Both the position numbers and the translations under genes were made by a program. A stretch of DNA of 64,000 nucleotides from Sulfuricurvum sp. (GTDB lineage Bacteria > Campylobacterota > Campylobacteria > Campylobacterales > Sulfurimonadaceae), in contig JAUYUB010000024.1 of NCBI GenBank assembly GCA_030692765.1, positions 124,001 to 188,000 of the forward strand. The letters are read 5' to 3'. The notes beneath the pieces were generated by a model. That model ran no database searches. It was not told the DNA's origin and saw nothing but the letters and a program-made list of their open reading frames with translations. This document shows positions 18,153 to 26,658 of the stretch, piece after piece (within the stretch, counting starts at the first letter, position 1; every line of letters starts with the position of its first letter).

Positions 18153-20084
18153 ATGCTGCTAAGCGAGCTTATTTCTGAGACTAAGCATCTGGATTTAGAA
18201 ACTATTACACCTGATGCAATAACAATACATAATAACCGCCCGCTGGAGATGGCAGTAGAGATCATGAAGGATCATAAAGTTAATCAAATCATGTTGCTGG
18301 ATGAAAATGAGCAGTATGCAGGGACATTAACGAAAACAGATATTAATAGATACTGCAGCACACTTAGTGAAAAAGAACAACTTGAGATATCTTATGAAAA
18401 TCTGCCTTCATGCAGAGCAATAGAAGCTAAATTCAGGGATGCCAAAGCGACGTATAATATGCTTGGCATTGCTTTTTGTGAGATTATAACTCTCGGCAAT
18501 GAGCAGATTATACGTTGGTTAAATGCAGAAGCGATGTTCACGTTTGGCGTTAGTATAGATGATCCTATTAGCAAAATGCTTACCCAAGAGAGATGGGAGC
18601 ATCTTATGAATATTTTTGATATGCAAGGCGGGGTTGAGCACGAGCGTATTGAAGTACGTGGGCGTATCTATGAAGTAACATTAATGGAAGTAGAACTGTT
18701 AGGGCAGCGGATTTTGAAACTTTTTTTATATGATGTTAGCGAGTTGGTACGATTAGGTGATGAATTACGTTTATCGCTAGAGCGAACGATTGAGCACATT
18801 GCTCATTATGATGTTTTAACCGATTTGCCTAATCGTTTATTGTTGGTGGCAAATTTAGATCACGCGATTAGCCACCCAAAGCGGCAGAACGATAAAGTAG
18901 CTATTTTAAACCTAAATATTGATCATTTTAAAGATATTAATGAATCGTATGGTTATGCAGTTGGAGATAAGGTTGTGCTCCAAGTGGCAAAGAAGCTTGG
19001 CAAAACTTTAGGGCGAGAAGATACATTGGCAAGGGTTGGAGGGGATGAATTTATCATCCTTCTCGAAGGGTTGGAGGATGCACTGGACAGTGAAGAGGTA
19101 ATTAAAAAAATACAGACTCTTTTTTATGATGTTCTGATGGCTGAGGGGATAGAATTCAAGCTCTCTGCAAGCGTTGGAATTGCGTTGTATCCAGATGATG
19201 GTAAAAACAGTGAAGCGCTTTTAAAAAATGCAGATATTGCGTTACGTCGAGCCAAAGATGAGGGAGGAAATAACTATTGTTTCTTCTCTTCAGAGATGAG
19301 TGTTCAGTTGTTTGAACGGGTGTTATTAGAGCGTGAATTACGTCGTGCAGTTGATGAATCTGAATTCTTGGTCTATTATCAACCGCAAGTTGAGCTCATA
19401 TCCGGAAAGCTGATCGGTGCAGAAGCTCTGGTGCGATGGAAGCACCCTGTAATGGGGCTTGTTTCCCCTGATGTTTTCATACACATATGTGAAAGTAACA
19501 GTTTGATCATACCCATAGGTGAACGTGTTCTCATGGATGCATGTACTCAGGTAAAGTTGTGGAAAGAGCAAGGACTGTATAGGGGGCGTATTTCTGTAAA
19601 TGTTTCAGGAAAACAGTTTGAGCGTCCTGACGTTGTTCAAACGATTAAAGCTATTGTTGATGAAACAAAGTTAGATCCACGGTATTTAGAATTGGAAATT
19701 ACAGAGAGTGTTTTAATGGGAAATCCAACTGAATTTGGAGCTAAACTGATTGAATTAAAGGCAATGGGCATCGAAGTCGCCATTGATGATTTTGGGACGG
19801 GATACTCGAGTTTGAGTTATCTCAAGCAATTTCCGATTGATAAATTAAAAATTGATCAATCTTTTGTTATGGGGATTCCTAACAACGAACAGGACATGGC
19901 GATTGTTAAAGCGGTTATTGCGATGTCTAATGCACTTGGATTTAGAACGATTGCCGAGGGAATCGAAAAAGAAGAACAAGCGTTGTTTTTGAAAAATCTT
20001 GGCTGTGAACAGGGGCAGGGATATCTTTATTCACGTCCCTTAAGTGCTGAAAAGTTTGAGGAATTTTTGAAGGCTTTGGTATAA
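18153..20084 (+). CDS. CBS-PAS-GGDEF-EAL cyclic di-GMP signalling protein
   Basis: Cytoplasmic protein of about 643 aa. ATG 18153 is preferred over the open frame from 18105 because AGGGG lies 6 bases upstream and follows the rhodanese stop. Domains: a CBS-like segment (about 15-70, ending GTLTKTDINRYC), a PAS-like segment (about 85-190), GGDEF (about 215-375) with an intact GGDEF motif near residue 296, and EAL (about 395-640) with E-A-L near 424 and DDFGTGYSSLSYLKQFPID. Both catalytic motifs are intact, so it may make and degrade c-di-GMP. No membrane helix is visible. The CBS segment suggests control by an adenine nucleotide (inference). Confidence 0.9.
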   Translation: MLLSELISETKHLDLETITPDAITIHNNRPLEMAVEIMKDHKVNQIMLLDENEQYAGTLTKTDINRYCSTLSEKEQLEISYENLPSCRAIEAKFRDAKATYNMLGIAFCEIITLGNEQIIRWLNAEAMFTFGVSIDDPISKMLTQERWEHLMNIFDMQGGVEHERIEVRGRIYEVTLMEVELLGQRILKLFLYDVSELVRLGDELRLSLERTIEHIAHYDVLTDLPNRLLLVANLDHAISHPKRQNDKVAILNLNIDHFKDINESYGYAVGDKVVLQVAKKLGKTLGREDTLARVGGDEFIILLEGLEDALDSEEVIKKIQTLFYDVLMAEGIEFKLSASVGIALYPDDGKNSEALLKNADIALRRAKDEGGNNYCFFSSEMSVQLFERVLLERELRRAVDESEFLVYYQPQVELISGKLIGAEALVRWKHPVMGLVSPDVFIHICESNSLIIPIGERVLMDACTQVKLWKEQGLYRGRISVNVSGKQFERPDVVQTIKAIVDETKLDPRYLELEITESVLMGNPTEFGAKLIELKAMGIEVAIDDFGTGYSSLSYLKQFPIDKLKIDQSFVMGIPNNEQDMAIVKAVIAMSNALGFRTIAEGIEKEEQALFLKNLGCEQGQGYLYSRPLSAEKFEEFLKALV

Positions 20085-20085
20085 T
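20080..20085 (+). promoter_or_regulatory. -10 box overlapping the end of the GGDEF-EAL gene
   Basis: TATAAT covering the last codon of the GGDEF-EAL gene, 28 bases before the next ATG. It suggests that the 20113 and 20457 genes have their own promoter. Confidence 0.45.
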
Positions 20086-20112
20086 AGTGAATATAGAATA
20101 CAAGGAGCGATT

Positions 20113-20454
20113 ATGGCTTATATTGAACAACTAAAGCATTTGATAGAAAATGAGCTGATTCCAGATGTGGAAGATCATGTGGATGAACTTTTTGAGGGGA
20201 TCGCCTCTGCAAAGGATGCGACAGTTGATGAGCGAACTCAGCTTGAGGATATGCAAGCACTTCGTGACGAGTACAAAGAGCTACTCAAAGAGCTCAAAAG
20301 CGGTGACATTGATGAAGAAGAAGCGGAACAGCTGTATACGGAACTCACTGCAATGCGTACAGAGGGTGAAGATGACGATATATATGACGATGAGGAAGAT
20401 GAAGACGAAGATGATTACGACATCTTCGATCATGAAAACGACGATCAGTACTAA
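20113..20454 (+). CDS. Hypothetical acidic protein (113 aa)
   Basis: A helical first two thirds (IEQLKHLIENELIPDVEDHV, then charged heptads) and an extremely acidic tail of about 25 residues that is mostly Asp and Glu with a few Tyr. It has an AAGGAG site and its own -10 box. Such tails are seen in chaperone-like or DNA-mimic proteins and in poorly known Campylobacterota proteins; no function can be named. It ends two bases before the exonuclease gene, so the two are co-transcribed. Confidence 0.7.
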   Translation: MAYIEQLKHLIENELIPDVEDHVDELFEGIASAKDATVDERTQLEDMQALRDEYKELLKELKSGDIDEEEAEQLYTELTAMRTEGEDDDIYDDEEDEDEDDYDIFDHENDDQY

Positions 20455-20456
20455 GG

Positions 20457-21200
20457 ATGGCGCAATACATCATTCTTGATACCGAGACAACCGGTACGGG
20501 TGAGAGCGATCGTATTATTCAGCTAGGTTTCTTGGTTCTCAATGGTAAAGCGGTAGATGTCTATAATGACCTATGTTCTACAGACACTCCGATTGCTTAC
20601 CCTGCGATGGAAGTACATGGTATTACTCCTGAAATGATCATAGGGAAGCCTATGTGTATCGACACTAGTGCCTTTAAAACACTTCTTGAACTTAATACTA
20701 CCGACAATGTGCTCATTATCCATAATGCTCCGTTTGATCTGGGAATGCTTTCAAAAGAAAACTTTACGTCAAAAATGCGTCTGATTGATACACTCAGATG
20801 TGCCAAACATCTTTTTGAAGATGAAGATGCACATCGTCTTCAGTATTTTCGCTATCGCTTGGAGCTGTATAAACAAGAAGAGGCAGAGGCCAGTGCTTTG
20901 GGTATCGTGGTTAAAGCGCATGATGCGATTGGGGATGTATTGGTTCTAAAACTCTTTTTGACCGAATTGCGTAAAAAGCTTCAAGAACGTTTTGGCAGTG
21001 TCAATCCCATCGATAAGATGGTTGAACTGACCCAGACTCCTGTATTTTATATCAAGCCATTGAAGTTTGGGAAGCACAAAGGGAAAACGCTTCCCGAAAT
21101 CGTGGTTGCCGACAAAGGATACTTGACATGGATGTTGGGAAATATGGATGGCCTGGACGATGATATGCGCTACAGCATAGAAAAGGTTTTGGCTTCCTAG
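20457..21200 (+). CDS. DnaQ-like 3'-5' exonuclease with C-terminal DUF3820 domain
   Basis: 247 aa. The N-terminal DEDD exonuclease fold shows ILDTETTGTGESDRIIQLG (ExoI), NAPFDLGML (ExoII) and HDAIGDVLVL (ExoIII, HxxxxxD type, DEDDh). The C-terminal ~50 residues, LKFGKHKGKTLPEIV followed by a YLTWML core, match the DUF3820 type. This fusion is found in several exonucleases of unknown role; a DNA or RNA trimming role is likely. It is convergent with the tonB gene, overlapping by 4 bases. Confidence 0.82.
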   Translation: MAQYIILDTETTGTGESDRIIQLGFLVLNGKAVDVYNDLCSTDTPIAYPAMEVHGITPEMIIGKPMCIDTSAFKTLLELNTTDNVLIIHNAPFDLGMLSKENFTSKMRLIDTLRCAKHLFEDEDAHRLQYFRYRLELYKQEEAEASALGIVVKAHDAIGDVLVLKLFLTELRKKLQERFGSVNPIDKMVELTQTPVFYIKPLKFGKHKGKTLPEIVVADKGYLTWMLGNMDGLDDDMRYSIEKVLAS

Positions 21201-21883
21201 CGCAATAGATAGCTCATAGGGATGCTGAGACTGATACTTTTTGAGGGCTTCGGAAATTGAGGTGCTGTATTTTTGATCAGTGCTTTTGCATCCTCATCAA
21301 GTATCTCAAATCCCGAACTTTTAACGACCTCTATATTTTCGACACTTCCATCACTTTTGAGACGGAAACTGATACGAACTTCTCCCTGCATTTTTAGACG
21401 TTGCGCATTTCTGGGATATTTCAGATTTTGGATAAGCAAGGCACGTATCTCTCCCAAATGAGCATCCAAAAACTCTTTTTCGATATTAACACTTGGTGCG
21501 ATTGGCTGATGTACTGTCTTGGGTATTTCTGCAGGTGGTGACAGGGGTACAGCAGTCGGTACACTAATACTTGGTCGAGCAATAGGCTGTGGAGCCACTG
21601 TTGGAGTTGGCTGAACGGTTTGAAGATGTGTCGGTACTTTTTGGATAACCGGAGTCATAGGTGTTGATTTTTGCACCGGTATTGATTTTATTTCTTTGGT
21701 AGGTTGAGCTGGAGTTTGTTTTTTTGGTAATGTGGCAGGAGTGGAGCATGAGCATATCGTCTGCAGTTTTAGGGATGTTCTGGATTCTTTTTTTGGAGTA
21801 TAGGTAAAAGCAAAAATAAATAGAACAAGTAAAAAAATATGAATGAATAATGAAAAAAAGAGGGGACGTAATTGCGATATCAT
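21197..21883 (-). CDS. tonB: TonB-family energy transducer
   Basis: 228 aa: one N-terminal membrane anchor (about 8-28), a long Pro/Thr/Gln-rich periplasmic linker (about 40-135) and a C-terminal TonB domain with YPRNAQRLKMQGEVRISF and SDGSVENIEVVKSSG. It couples the proton motive force through ExbB/ExbD to outer-membrane receptors. ExbB/ExbD and receptors are not in this window. The anchor is atypical in that a Cys pair (ICSCS) follows it. Confidence 0.87.
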   Translation of the reverse strand: MISQLRPLFFSLFIHIFLLVLFIFAFTYTPKKESRTSLKLQTICSCSTPATLPKKQTPAQPTKEIKSIPVQKSTPMTPVIQKVPTHLQTVQPTPTVAPQPIARPSISVPTAVPLSPPAEIPKTVHQPIAPSVNIEKEFLDAHLGEIRALLIQNLKYPRNAQRLKMQGEVRISFRLKSDGSVENIEVVKSSGFEILDEDAKALIKNTAPQFPKPSKSISLSIPMSYLLR

Positions 21884-21908
21884 TTGGCGATTATACCGCT
21901 TACTTGAT

Positions 21909-22340
21909 TTAAATTACTTGAGAATGGTCCAGTAGAATATTGTTCATATTGTGTTTAATCGCATAGTCGAGTAAGTAAAAGAGTTCATGAAGCATTTTGG
22001 AATTAGTCTCATAATTGCTGGCAGTGACAACACTGAGATACAGCGGTATCGAAAAAAAGACACTTTGATAATGGGTTAAAAGGTTATTGGCTGCTTTTAT
22101 TCCGCGTATTTCATCTGAGCAATCAAGAATAACAGCACAGGTATTATGATTCAAAATAATAAACCGATCCGTTTCGCGTATGAAGCCTGCCATTTGAGTC
22201 AGATCAATATCCTCACTTGTATAACCGATAGTGATAGAATAGTTGATTTCATAGCGTTTAAAACGATAGCCGAAGTCTTTAACGGCTTGAGAGAGCTTCT
22301 CTTTCATTAAGGAATACTGCTCAGAGGTAATAGTCGACAT
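21909..22340 (-). CDS. Hypothetical protein, possible degenerate GGDEF-like fold (143 aa)
   Basis: No clear family. The run RFIILNHNTCAVILDCSDEI followed by IPLYLSVVTAS and LLDYAIKHNMNNILL follows the order of a GGDEF domain (the xGDEFxxxL strand, the iTlSiGva strand and the A-xxx-AK-xxGRN helix), but the active-site loop is absent, so catalysis is not expected. It is soluble with no signal peptide. Its promoter lies in the gap to the helicase gene, with which it is divergent. The fold assignment is a guess from pattern. Confidence 0.6.
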   Translation of the reverse strand: MSTITSEQYSLMKEKLSQAVKDFGYRFKRYEINYSITIGYTSEDIDLTQMAGFIRETDRFIILNHNTCAVILDCSDEIRGIKAANNLLTHYQSVFFSIPLYLSVVTASNYETNSKMLHELFYLLDYAIKHNMNNILLDHSQVI

Positions 22341-22498
22341 TCATTGAAACCTTGTTTAATATTTAGTTCTATTGATTATAGCATATAGGTATAAATAGAA
22401 AACTATTTATGTTAAGATCATGCCTAATATACATGGTAAAAAAGTTCATAGGTTTGTATGGTAATGGCTATTTCAGAGGTGAGGATTGAGAAAAGTAC

Positions 22499-23743
22499 AT
22501 GATTGAAAATGCATTAAAAATTTTAGAGAATTCGAACCTTTTTATTACAGGAGGGGCAGGATCCGGAAAAACGACCCTTACTCGGGCGCTAATCGAGCAT
22601 GCACAAACGCATGGACAAAAAGTGGCATCGTTGGCTTCGACAGGGATGGCTGCGACACTCATTGGAGGGCAGACCCTTCACAGTTTTTTTGATCTTGGGA
22701 TTGCGAATTCTCAAGAAGAATTGGAGCGTAACGGAAAACTGGAGTGCTCCAAAAAAATACATAAACTGATCCATTTAATAGATATTATTGTCATTGATGA
22801 GATCTCGATGGTGAGTGCACCGGTGCTGGACATGATACGTCTTCGGCTTTTGCAGGCTGAATTTAATGGAAAACTGGTGGTTATAGGTGATTTTTTACAG
22901 CTTCCTCCAGTGGCACGAGGTAACGAGCCAATCTATTTTGCATTTGAATCCCCCAGTTGGGAGCGTTTTCGTTTTGAGACGATTCACTTAATAGGGTCCT
23001 TTCGTACGCATGAGGAAGACTTTCTGAGTCTCTTGGAAAAAGTACGGCATGCGTCTATTGAAGAGCAAGAAGTAGTCGCTCTGGATGCACTGGTGCGTCC
23101 ATTGCCTGAGGATAAAAGTACGATCACACTGCTATACGGTAAAAACATCAGCGCTCAAAACCATAATCGGTCTCAGTTAGCACATCTACACGGAGATGAA
23201 ATTGAGATTTCGACCTATGTCACAGTTCATGATAAAAAAATGCAAGATCGGGATGTCGAGCGGTTTATGAGTGAGAGTCGTATGGAGAGTGTGATGGTAC
23301 TAAAAGTTGGAGCCCCAATCCTATTTACCCGTAATGCATGGAACTATTACAATGGTGAGCGTGGACGGATCACATCGATCGAAGACGATGCGGTATGGGT
23401 CAAAAAAGAGGATGGTAAAAGCGTCAAAGTAGAGCGAGTCGAGACGACAAAAACCAAGTGGGTCGAAAAGGGAAAAGTAATGAATGAGGAAAAGCTCATG
23501 ACATTGAGCCAATTCCCTATTACGCTGGCATTTGCAATTACCATACATAAATCGCAAGGGATGAGTTTGAGTGACTACATCATTGAGACCAATGAGATCT
23601 TTGCCCCATCGCAGTTTTACGTGGCACTTTCCCGCTCTATCTCTGCACATCGAGTGACACTGACAAAGCCAAACCGTTCATGGGAACGGCTTTGTTTTAT
23701 TCACCCCAAAGCATTGGGGTTTGTGGAGGGGATTGACGACTAG
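22499..23743 (+). CDS. Pif1/RecD-like AAA helicase
   Basis: 414 aa superfamily 1B helicase. Walker A GGAGSGKTTLTRAL (19-32), a strand ASTGMAATLIGGQTLHSFF typical of PIF1, Walker B IDEISMV near residue 100, GDFLQLPPV (motif III) near 132, and the C-terminal TIHKSQGMSLSDYIIE and FYVALSRS motifs. Bacterial Pif1-like helicases unwind DNA 5'-3' and act on forks and G-quadruplexes. It is shorter than yeast Pif1 but complete for the bacterial type. The 3' end overlaps the convergent porin gene by 4 bases. Confidence 0.88.
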   Translation: MIENALKILENSNLFITGGAGSGKTTLTRALIEHAQTHGQKVASLASTGMAATLIGGQTLHSFFDLGIANSQEELERNGKLECSKKIHKLIHLIDIIVIDEISMVSAPVLDMIRLRLLQAEFNGKLVVIGDFLQLPPVARGNEPIYFAFESPSWERFRFETIHLIGSFRTHEEDFLSLLEKVRHASIEEQEVVALDALVRPLPEDKSTITLLYGKNISAQNHNRSQLAHLHGDEIEISTYVTVHDKKMQDRDVERFMSESRMESVMVLKVGAPILFTRNAWNYYNGERGRITSIEDDAVWVKKEDGKSVKVERVETTKTKWVEKGKVMNEEKLMTLSQFPITLAFAITIHKSQGMSLSDYIIETNEIFAPSQFYVALSRSISAHRVTLTKPNRSWERLCFIHPKALGFVEGIDD

Positions 23744-24987
23744 AATTTATAGTCGAGTTCAATCCAGAGTACATCTTTATCTTTAGTAAAACCTGTTACG
23801 TCACCAGCATTATAGAAAGCGGCTTTGACTAAACCTTTGAGCCCTTTTACACCTGGAATGGCATTGGTGTACTGAAGGTCGAGCTCGTTTCCAAGATCAG
23901 TTTTACCGCTCATTACGACATCTGTTTCAAAGGAGTGATAGGTAGCCAGTGCACTGCCTAAGGTTCCACCATTGTATCCTAGTGTGTAATAGGTATCGAC
24001 TAAACCGCCAGTAGGGGTTATTAAAAATTTGTCTGCTGTACCGTTGAATTTATGCAATGTTGCTAACGGTGTTTGGAATTTGGTTTTACCGTCACTGCCG
24101 CTTGTACCGCTTAGGAGCTCTTGCCCTGCTCCCAGTGAAACTCCCATCATGCTTGCGGTTGCTTCGATATTGTAATACGAAGCATCGTTTTGGGTTTTTA
24201 TATTCGTCGTTGTTGTTGCAAAGGTTGCATCTGTTTGTTTGGCATACTCACCGTGATAGGAAACTTTAACTGGTCCTGCAGGAACATCACCTGTTAGAGA
24301 GAGACCACAAGTATCTGCCGCAAATGCACCTCTTTCCAATGAGAGCATATACTCATACGCGGTGACTTTTAGCATGTCATTAACCTTGTAGCTTCCGTTT
24401 AAGATCACCGATTTGCTGTCATAGGTTCGCTCATCAAAGATAGTTTCATAGCCGTACATATAGGCACCAAAGAGATTTAATCCTGAGATAGAGGTATTCG
24501 TGATCGAAACAGCATCCAAACTTTGCGGCATTTGTCTCCAGTCAACTGAACCGATAAAGCGCTGATTATCAAGATTGACGAGTTGTCGTCCTGCTTTGGC
24601 CGTTGTTGCACCGTATTTGTATTGGAGGTATGCTTGTGTAAAACGAGTCTGTTCTGGATCCGCAACTACCTCATAACGAGTATCTTTTGTAGGAGACAAA
24701 TCATTGTATCTGGTTCCTCCAAGCGTTTGAACGGTTGTACCGTCTACTTTCATGGTTAATCCATCAATTCCAAAGAGCTTTGTTTCAAGTCCAAGCGTTG
24801 CACGTACCGTCATTGCATTAGCATCTTTTTTGGTTGAATCTTGAATATCAACACTTTCGTAACGCGCTTTTACCTCACCATTAAACTTCGCGTTGCTAAA
24901 GAGTGTAAAGTCATCTGCACTAAGTGTGCTTGAGAAACCGCTGGCTAAAGAGAGAACAGCAACTGCTGATAACGTAATTTTTTTCAT
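23740..24987 (-). CDS. Outer-membrane porin (OprD/Campylobacterota porin type)
   Basis: 415 aa: signal peptide (about 1-24, ending TLSA-DDF), then alternating beta strands throughout and a final aromatic residue (DVLWIELDYKF), the mark of barrels inserted by BamA. Segments such as TQAYLQYKYGATTAKAGRQLV and GSVDWRQMPQSLDAVSI resemble the OprD-like porins of Sulfurimonas and Sulfurospirillum. Substrate unknown. It lies downstream of the nitrate-type ABC importer on the same strand, and a CRP/FNR-type box lies before it, so it may admit the same anion (inference). Confidence 0.82.
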   Translation of the reverse strand: MKKITLSAVAVLSLASGFSSTLSADDFTLFSNAKFNGEVKARYESVDIQDSTKKDANAMTVRATLGLETKLFGIDGLTMKVDGTTVQTLGGTRYNDLSPTKDTRYEVVADPEQTRFTQAYLQYKYGATTAKAGRQLVNLDNQRFIGSVDWRQMPQSLDAVSITNTSISGLNLFGAYMYGYETIFDERTYDSKSVILNGSYKVNDMLKVTAYEYMLSLERGAFAADTCGLSLTGDVPAGPVKVSYHGEYAKQTDATFATTTTNIKTQNDASYYNIEATASMMGVSLGAGQELLSGTSGSDGKTKFQTPLATLHKFNGTADKFLITPTGGLVDTYYTLGYNGGTLGSALATYHSFETDVVMSGKTDLGNELDLQYTNAIPGVKGLKGLVKAAFYNAGDVTGFTKDKDVLWIELDYKF

Positions 24988-25041
24988 TCTTTTTTCCTTT
25001 TGTTAGTGTTATATTGTAGTCTTACTGTGATTAGTATGTCG

Positions 25042-25055
25042 TTGACATAGATCAA
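25042..25055. promoter_or_regulatory. CRP/FNR-type operator before the porin gene
   Basis: TTGAC-ATAG-ATCAA matches the FNR-family consensus TTGAT-N4-ATCAA at nine of ten positions. It is 55 bases before the porin start, in the short gap after the transporter ATPase gene. CRP/FNR proteins of Campylobacterota respond to nitrosative or anaerobic signals; the bound regulator is not in this window. Confidence 0.45.
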
Positions 25056-25065
25056 GTAAGACGGA

Positions 25066-25863
25066 CTAATCGTCGTGTTTGGCAAATTTCGAGTATAAAA
25101 ACTCCACGATCGCTCCACGACATCTTAGATATTCTTCATTGTGTTGTAACGTCAGACGCTCTCGTGGACGAGGAAGATTGACTTCCAATATCTCTCCGAT
25201 AGTAGCCTCTGGCCCATTAGTCATCATGATGACGCGGTCACTTAATAAAACCGCTTCATCGACATCATGGGTAATAATAATGACGGTGTTTCCTGTCTGC
25301 ATCTGTATACGCATCAAATGATCCTGTAAATTAGCACGGGTCAGTGAGTCGAGTGCCCCGAACGGCTCATCCATCAAAAGCACTTTTGGCTCGATGGAGA
25401 GTGCCCGTGCGATTCCGACACGCTGCTTCATCCCTCCGCTGATTTCACCAGGATATTTGTCTTTGGCGTGATCAAGATTGACGAGTTCGATGTATTTCAT
25501 AACGTGTTCTTTGACCTCTTTTGGGTTGAGATCATCACGTACTTTTTTAACCGCCATCTCGATGTTTTGATAGACAGTTAACCATGGCAGCAGTGAATGG
25601 TTTTGAAACACCACTGCACGTTCAGGACCTGGAGCATTAATCTCACGGTCTTCGAGCAAGATCACACCATTACTAATCGTGTCCAATCCTGCGATGAGGT
25701 TGAGTATCGTTGATTTCCCGCAGCCAGAATGCCCGATGATCGAAACGATCTCATTTTCACGTATTTCGAGTTTCACATCGCGCAGTGCTACGTATTCTTT
25801 CCCTTTACCCAGGGGGAAAACTTTATCCACATGGTCGATCTTTAAAAAAGGTTTTGCACTCAT
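25066..25863 (-). CDS. nrtD: Nitrate-type ABC transporter ATP-binding protein
   Basis: 265 aa ATPase with Walker A GHSGCGKST near 44-52, the Q-loop VVFQNHSLLPW near 85, signature SGGMKQRVGIARAL near 142, Walker B VLLMDEPFGALDSLT near 162 and H-loop ITHDVDEAVLLSD. The HSLLPWLT and DEAVLLSDR patterns are typical of the nitrate/sulfonate/taurine branch (NrtD, SsuB, TauB). It overlaps the permease gene by 4 bases. The gene name follows the operon's NrtA-like binding protein. Confidence 0.85.
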   Translation of the reverse strand: MSAKPFLKIDHVDKVFPLGKGKEYVALRDVKLEIRENEIVSIIGHSGCGKSTILNLIAGLDTISNGVILLEDREINAPGPERAVVFQNHSLLPWLTVYQNIEMAVKKVRDDLNPKEVKEHVMKYIELVNLDHAKDKYPGEISGGMKQRVGIARALSIEPKVLLMDEPFGALDSLTRANLQDHLMRIQMQTGNTVIIITHDVDEAVLLSDRVIMMTNGPEATIGEILEVNLPRPRERLTLQHNEEYLRCRGAIVEFLYSKFAKHDD

Positions 25864-26642
25864 ACTCGGCCTCGCTTGCGATAATCAAAATAATCGGCGA
25901 TCAATCCCATGATGGTGTCCAGGATGTACCCGACCACACCGATGAGGATGATTCCGATGATAATATGGGAATAGTTGAGGTTGTTGTATTCATCCCAAAT
26001 CCAGAACCCGATTCCTAAACCGCCTGTGAGCATCTCAGCTGCGACGATAACCAGCCATGCAATTCCCAATGATAAGCGCATACCCGTAAAGATAAACGGT
26101 ACGGCAACAGGGAGGATAATCTGAAACACTTTCTCAAATGCACTTAGCTGTAACACTTTTGCTACATTGAGATAATCCTCACTCACACTGCGCACCCCTA
26201 GTGCCGTATTGATGATGATCGGCCAGATTGAGGTGATGAAGATGACGAAAATAGCCGTCATATCGACATCTTTGAATACAAACAACGCCAATGGCAACCA
26301 CGCAAGCGGGGATACCGGTTTGAGGATTTGAATGTAGGGATTGATCGCGGTTTGTGCCATTTTAGACATACCGATCAAAAGCCCTACGGGAATACCCACG
26401 GCGATTGCCAATGCAAATCCACCAAAGACCCGTTTTAAAGAACTCATCAGTTGCAATGCAATCCCCTGATCTCCTGCTCCGTTGTCATAGAGTGGATCAG
26501 AGAGGACAACGAGCAATTCGTTCCATGTCTCCATCGGAGTTGGAAATCCTGGAATTTCAATCGAAACGGTTGACCATACAGCGATAAGGACACCAAAAAG
26601 CAGTGTCGGAAGCGCAACGGTATTGATGGTTTTTAAGAGCAT
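25860..26642 (-). CDS. nrtB: Nitrate-type ABC transporter permease
   Basis: 260 aa inner-membrane protein with about six helices and the EAA-type cytoplasmic loop (EDYLNVAKVLQLSAFEKVFQIILP) that contacts the ATPase. PVSPLAWLPLALFVFKD is typical of NrtB/SsuC/TauC. It is the middle gene of nrtA-nrtB-nrtD, overlapping nrtD by 4 bases. No second, fused ATPase (NrtC) is present. Confidence 0.87.
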   Translation of the reverse strand: MLLKTINTVALPTLLFGVLIAVWSTVSIEIPGFPTPMETWNELLVVLSDPLYDNGAGDQGIALQLMSSLKRVFGGFALAIAVGIPVGLLIGMSKMAQTAINPYIQILKPVSPLAWLPLALFVFKDVDMTAIFVIFITSIWPIIINTALGVRSVSEDYLNVAKVLQLSAFEKVFQIILPVAVPFIFTGMRLSLGIAWLVIVAAEMLTGGLGIGFWIWDEYNNLNYSHIIIGIILIGVVGYILDTIMGLIADYFDYRKRGRV

Positions 26643-26658
26643 AATTGCCTCCTTATAC

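Noticed and set aside
16228-20084. tRNA-Leu followed by an AT-richer stretch (lipoprotein, rhodanese, GGDEF-EAL) as a second integrated island
   Set aside because: No integrase and no repeat of the tRNA-Leu 3' end were found downstream; the genes fit ordinary accessory content.
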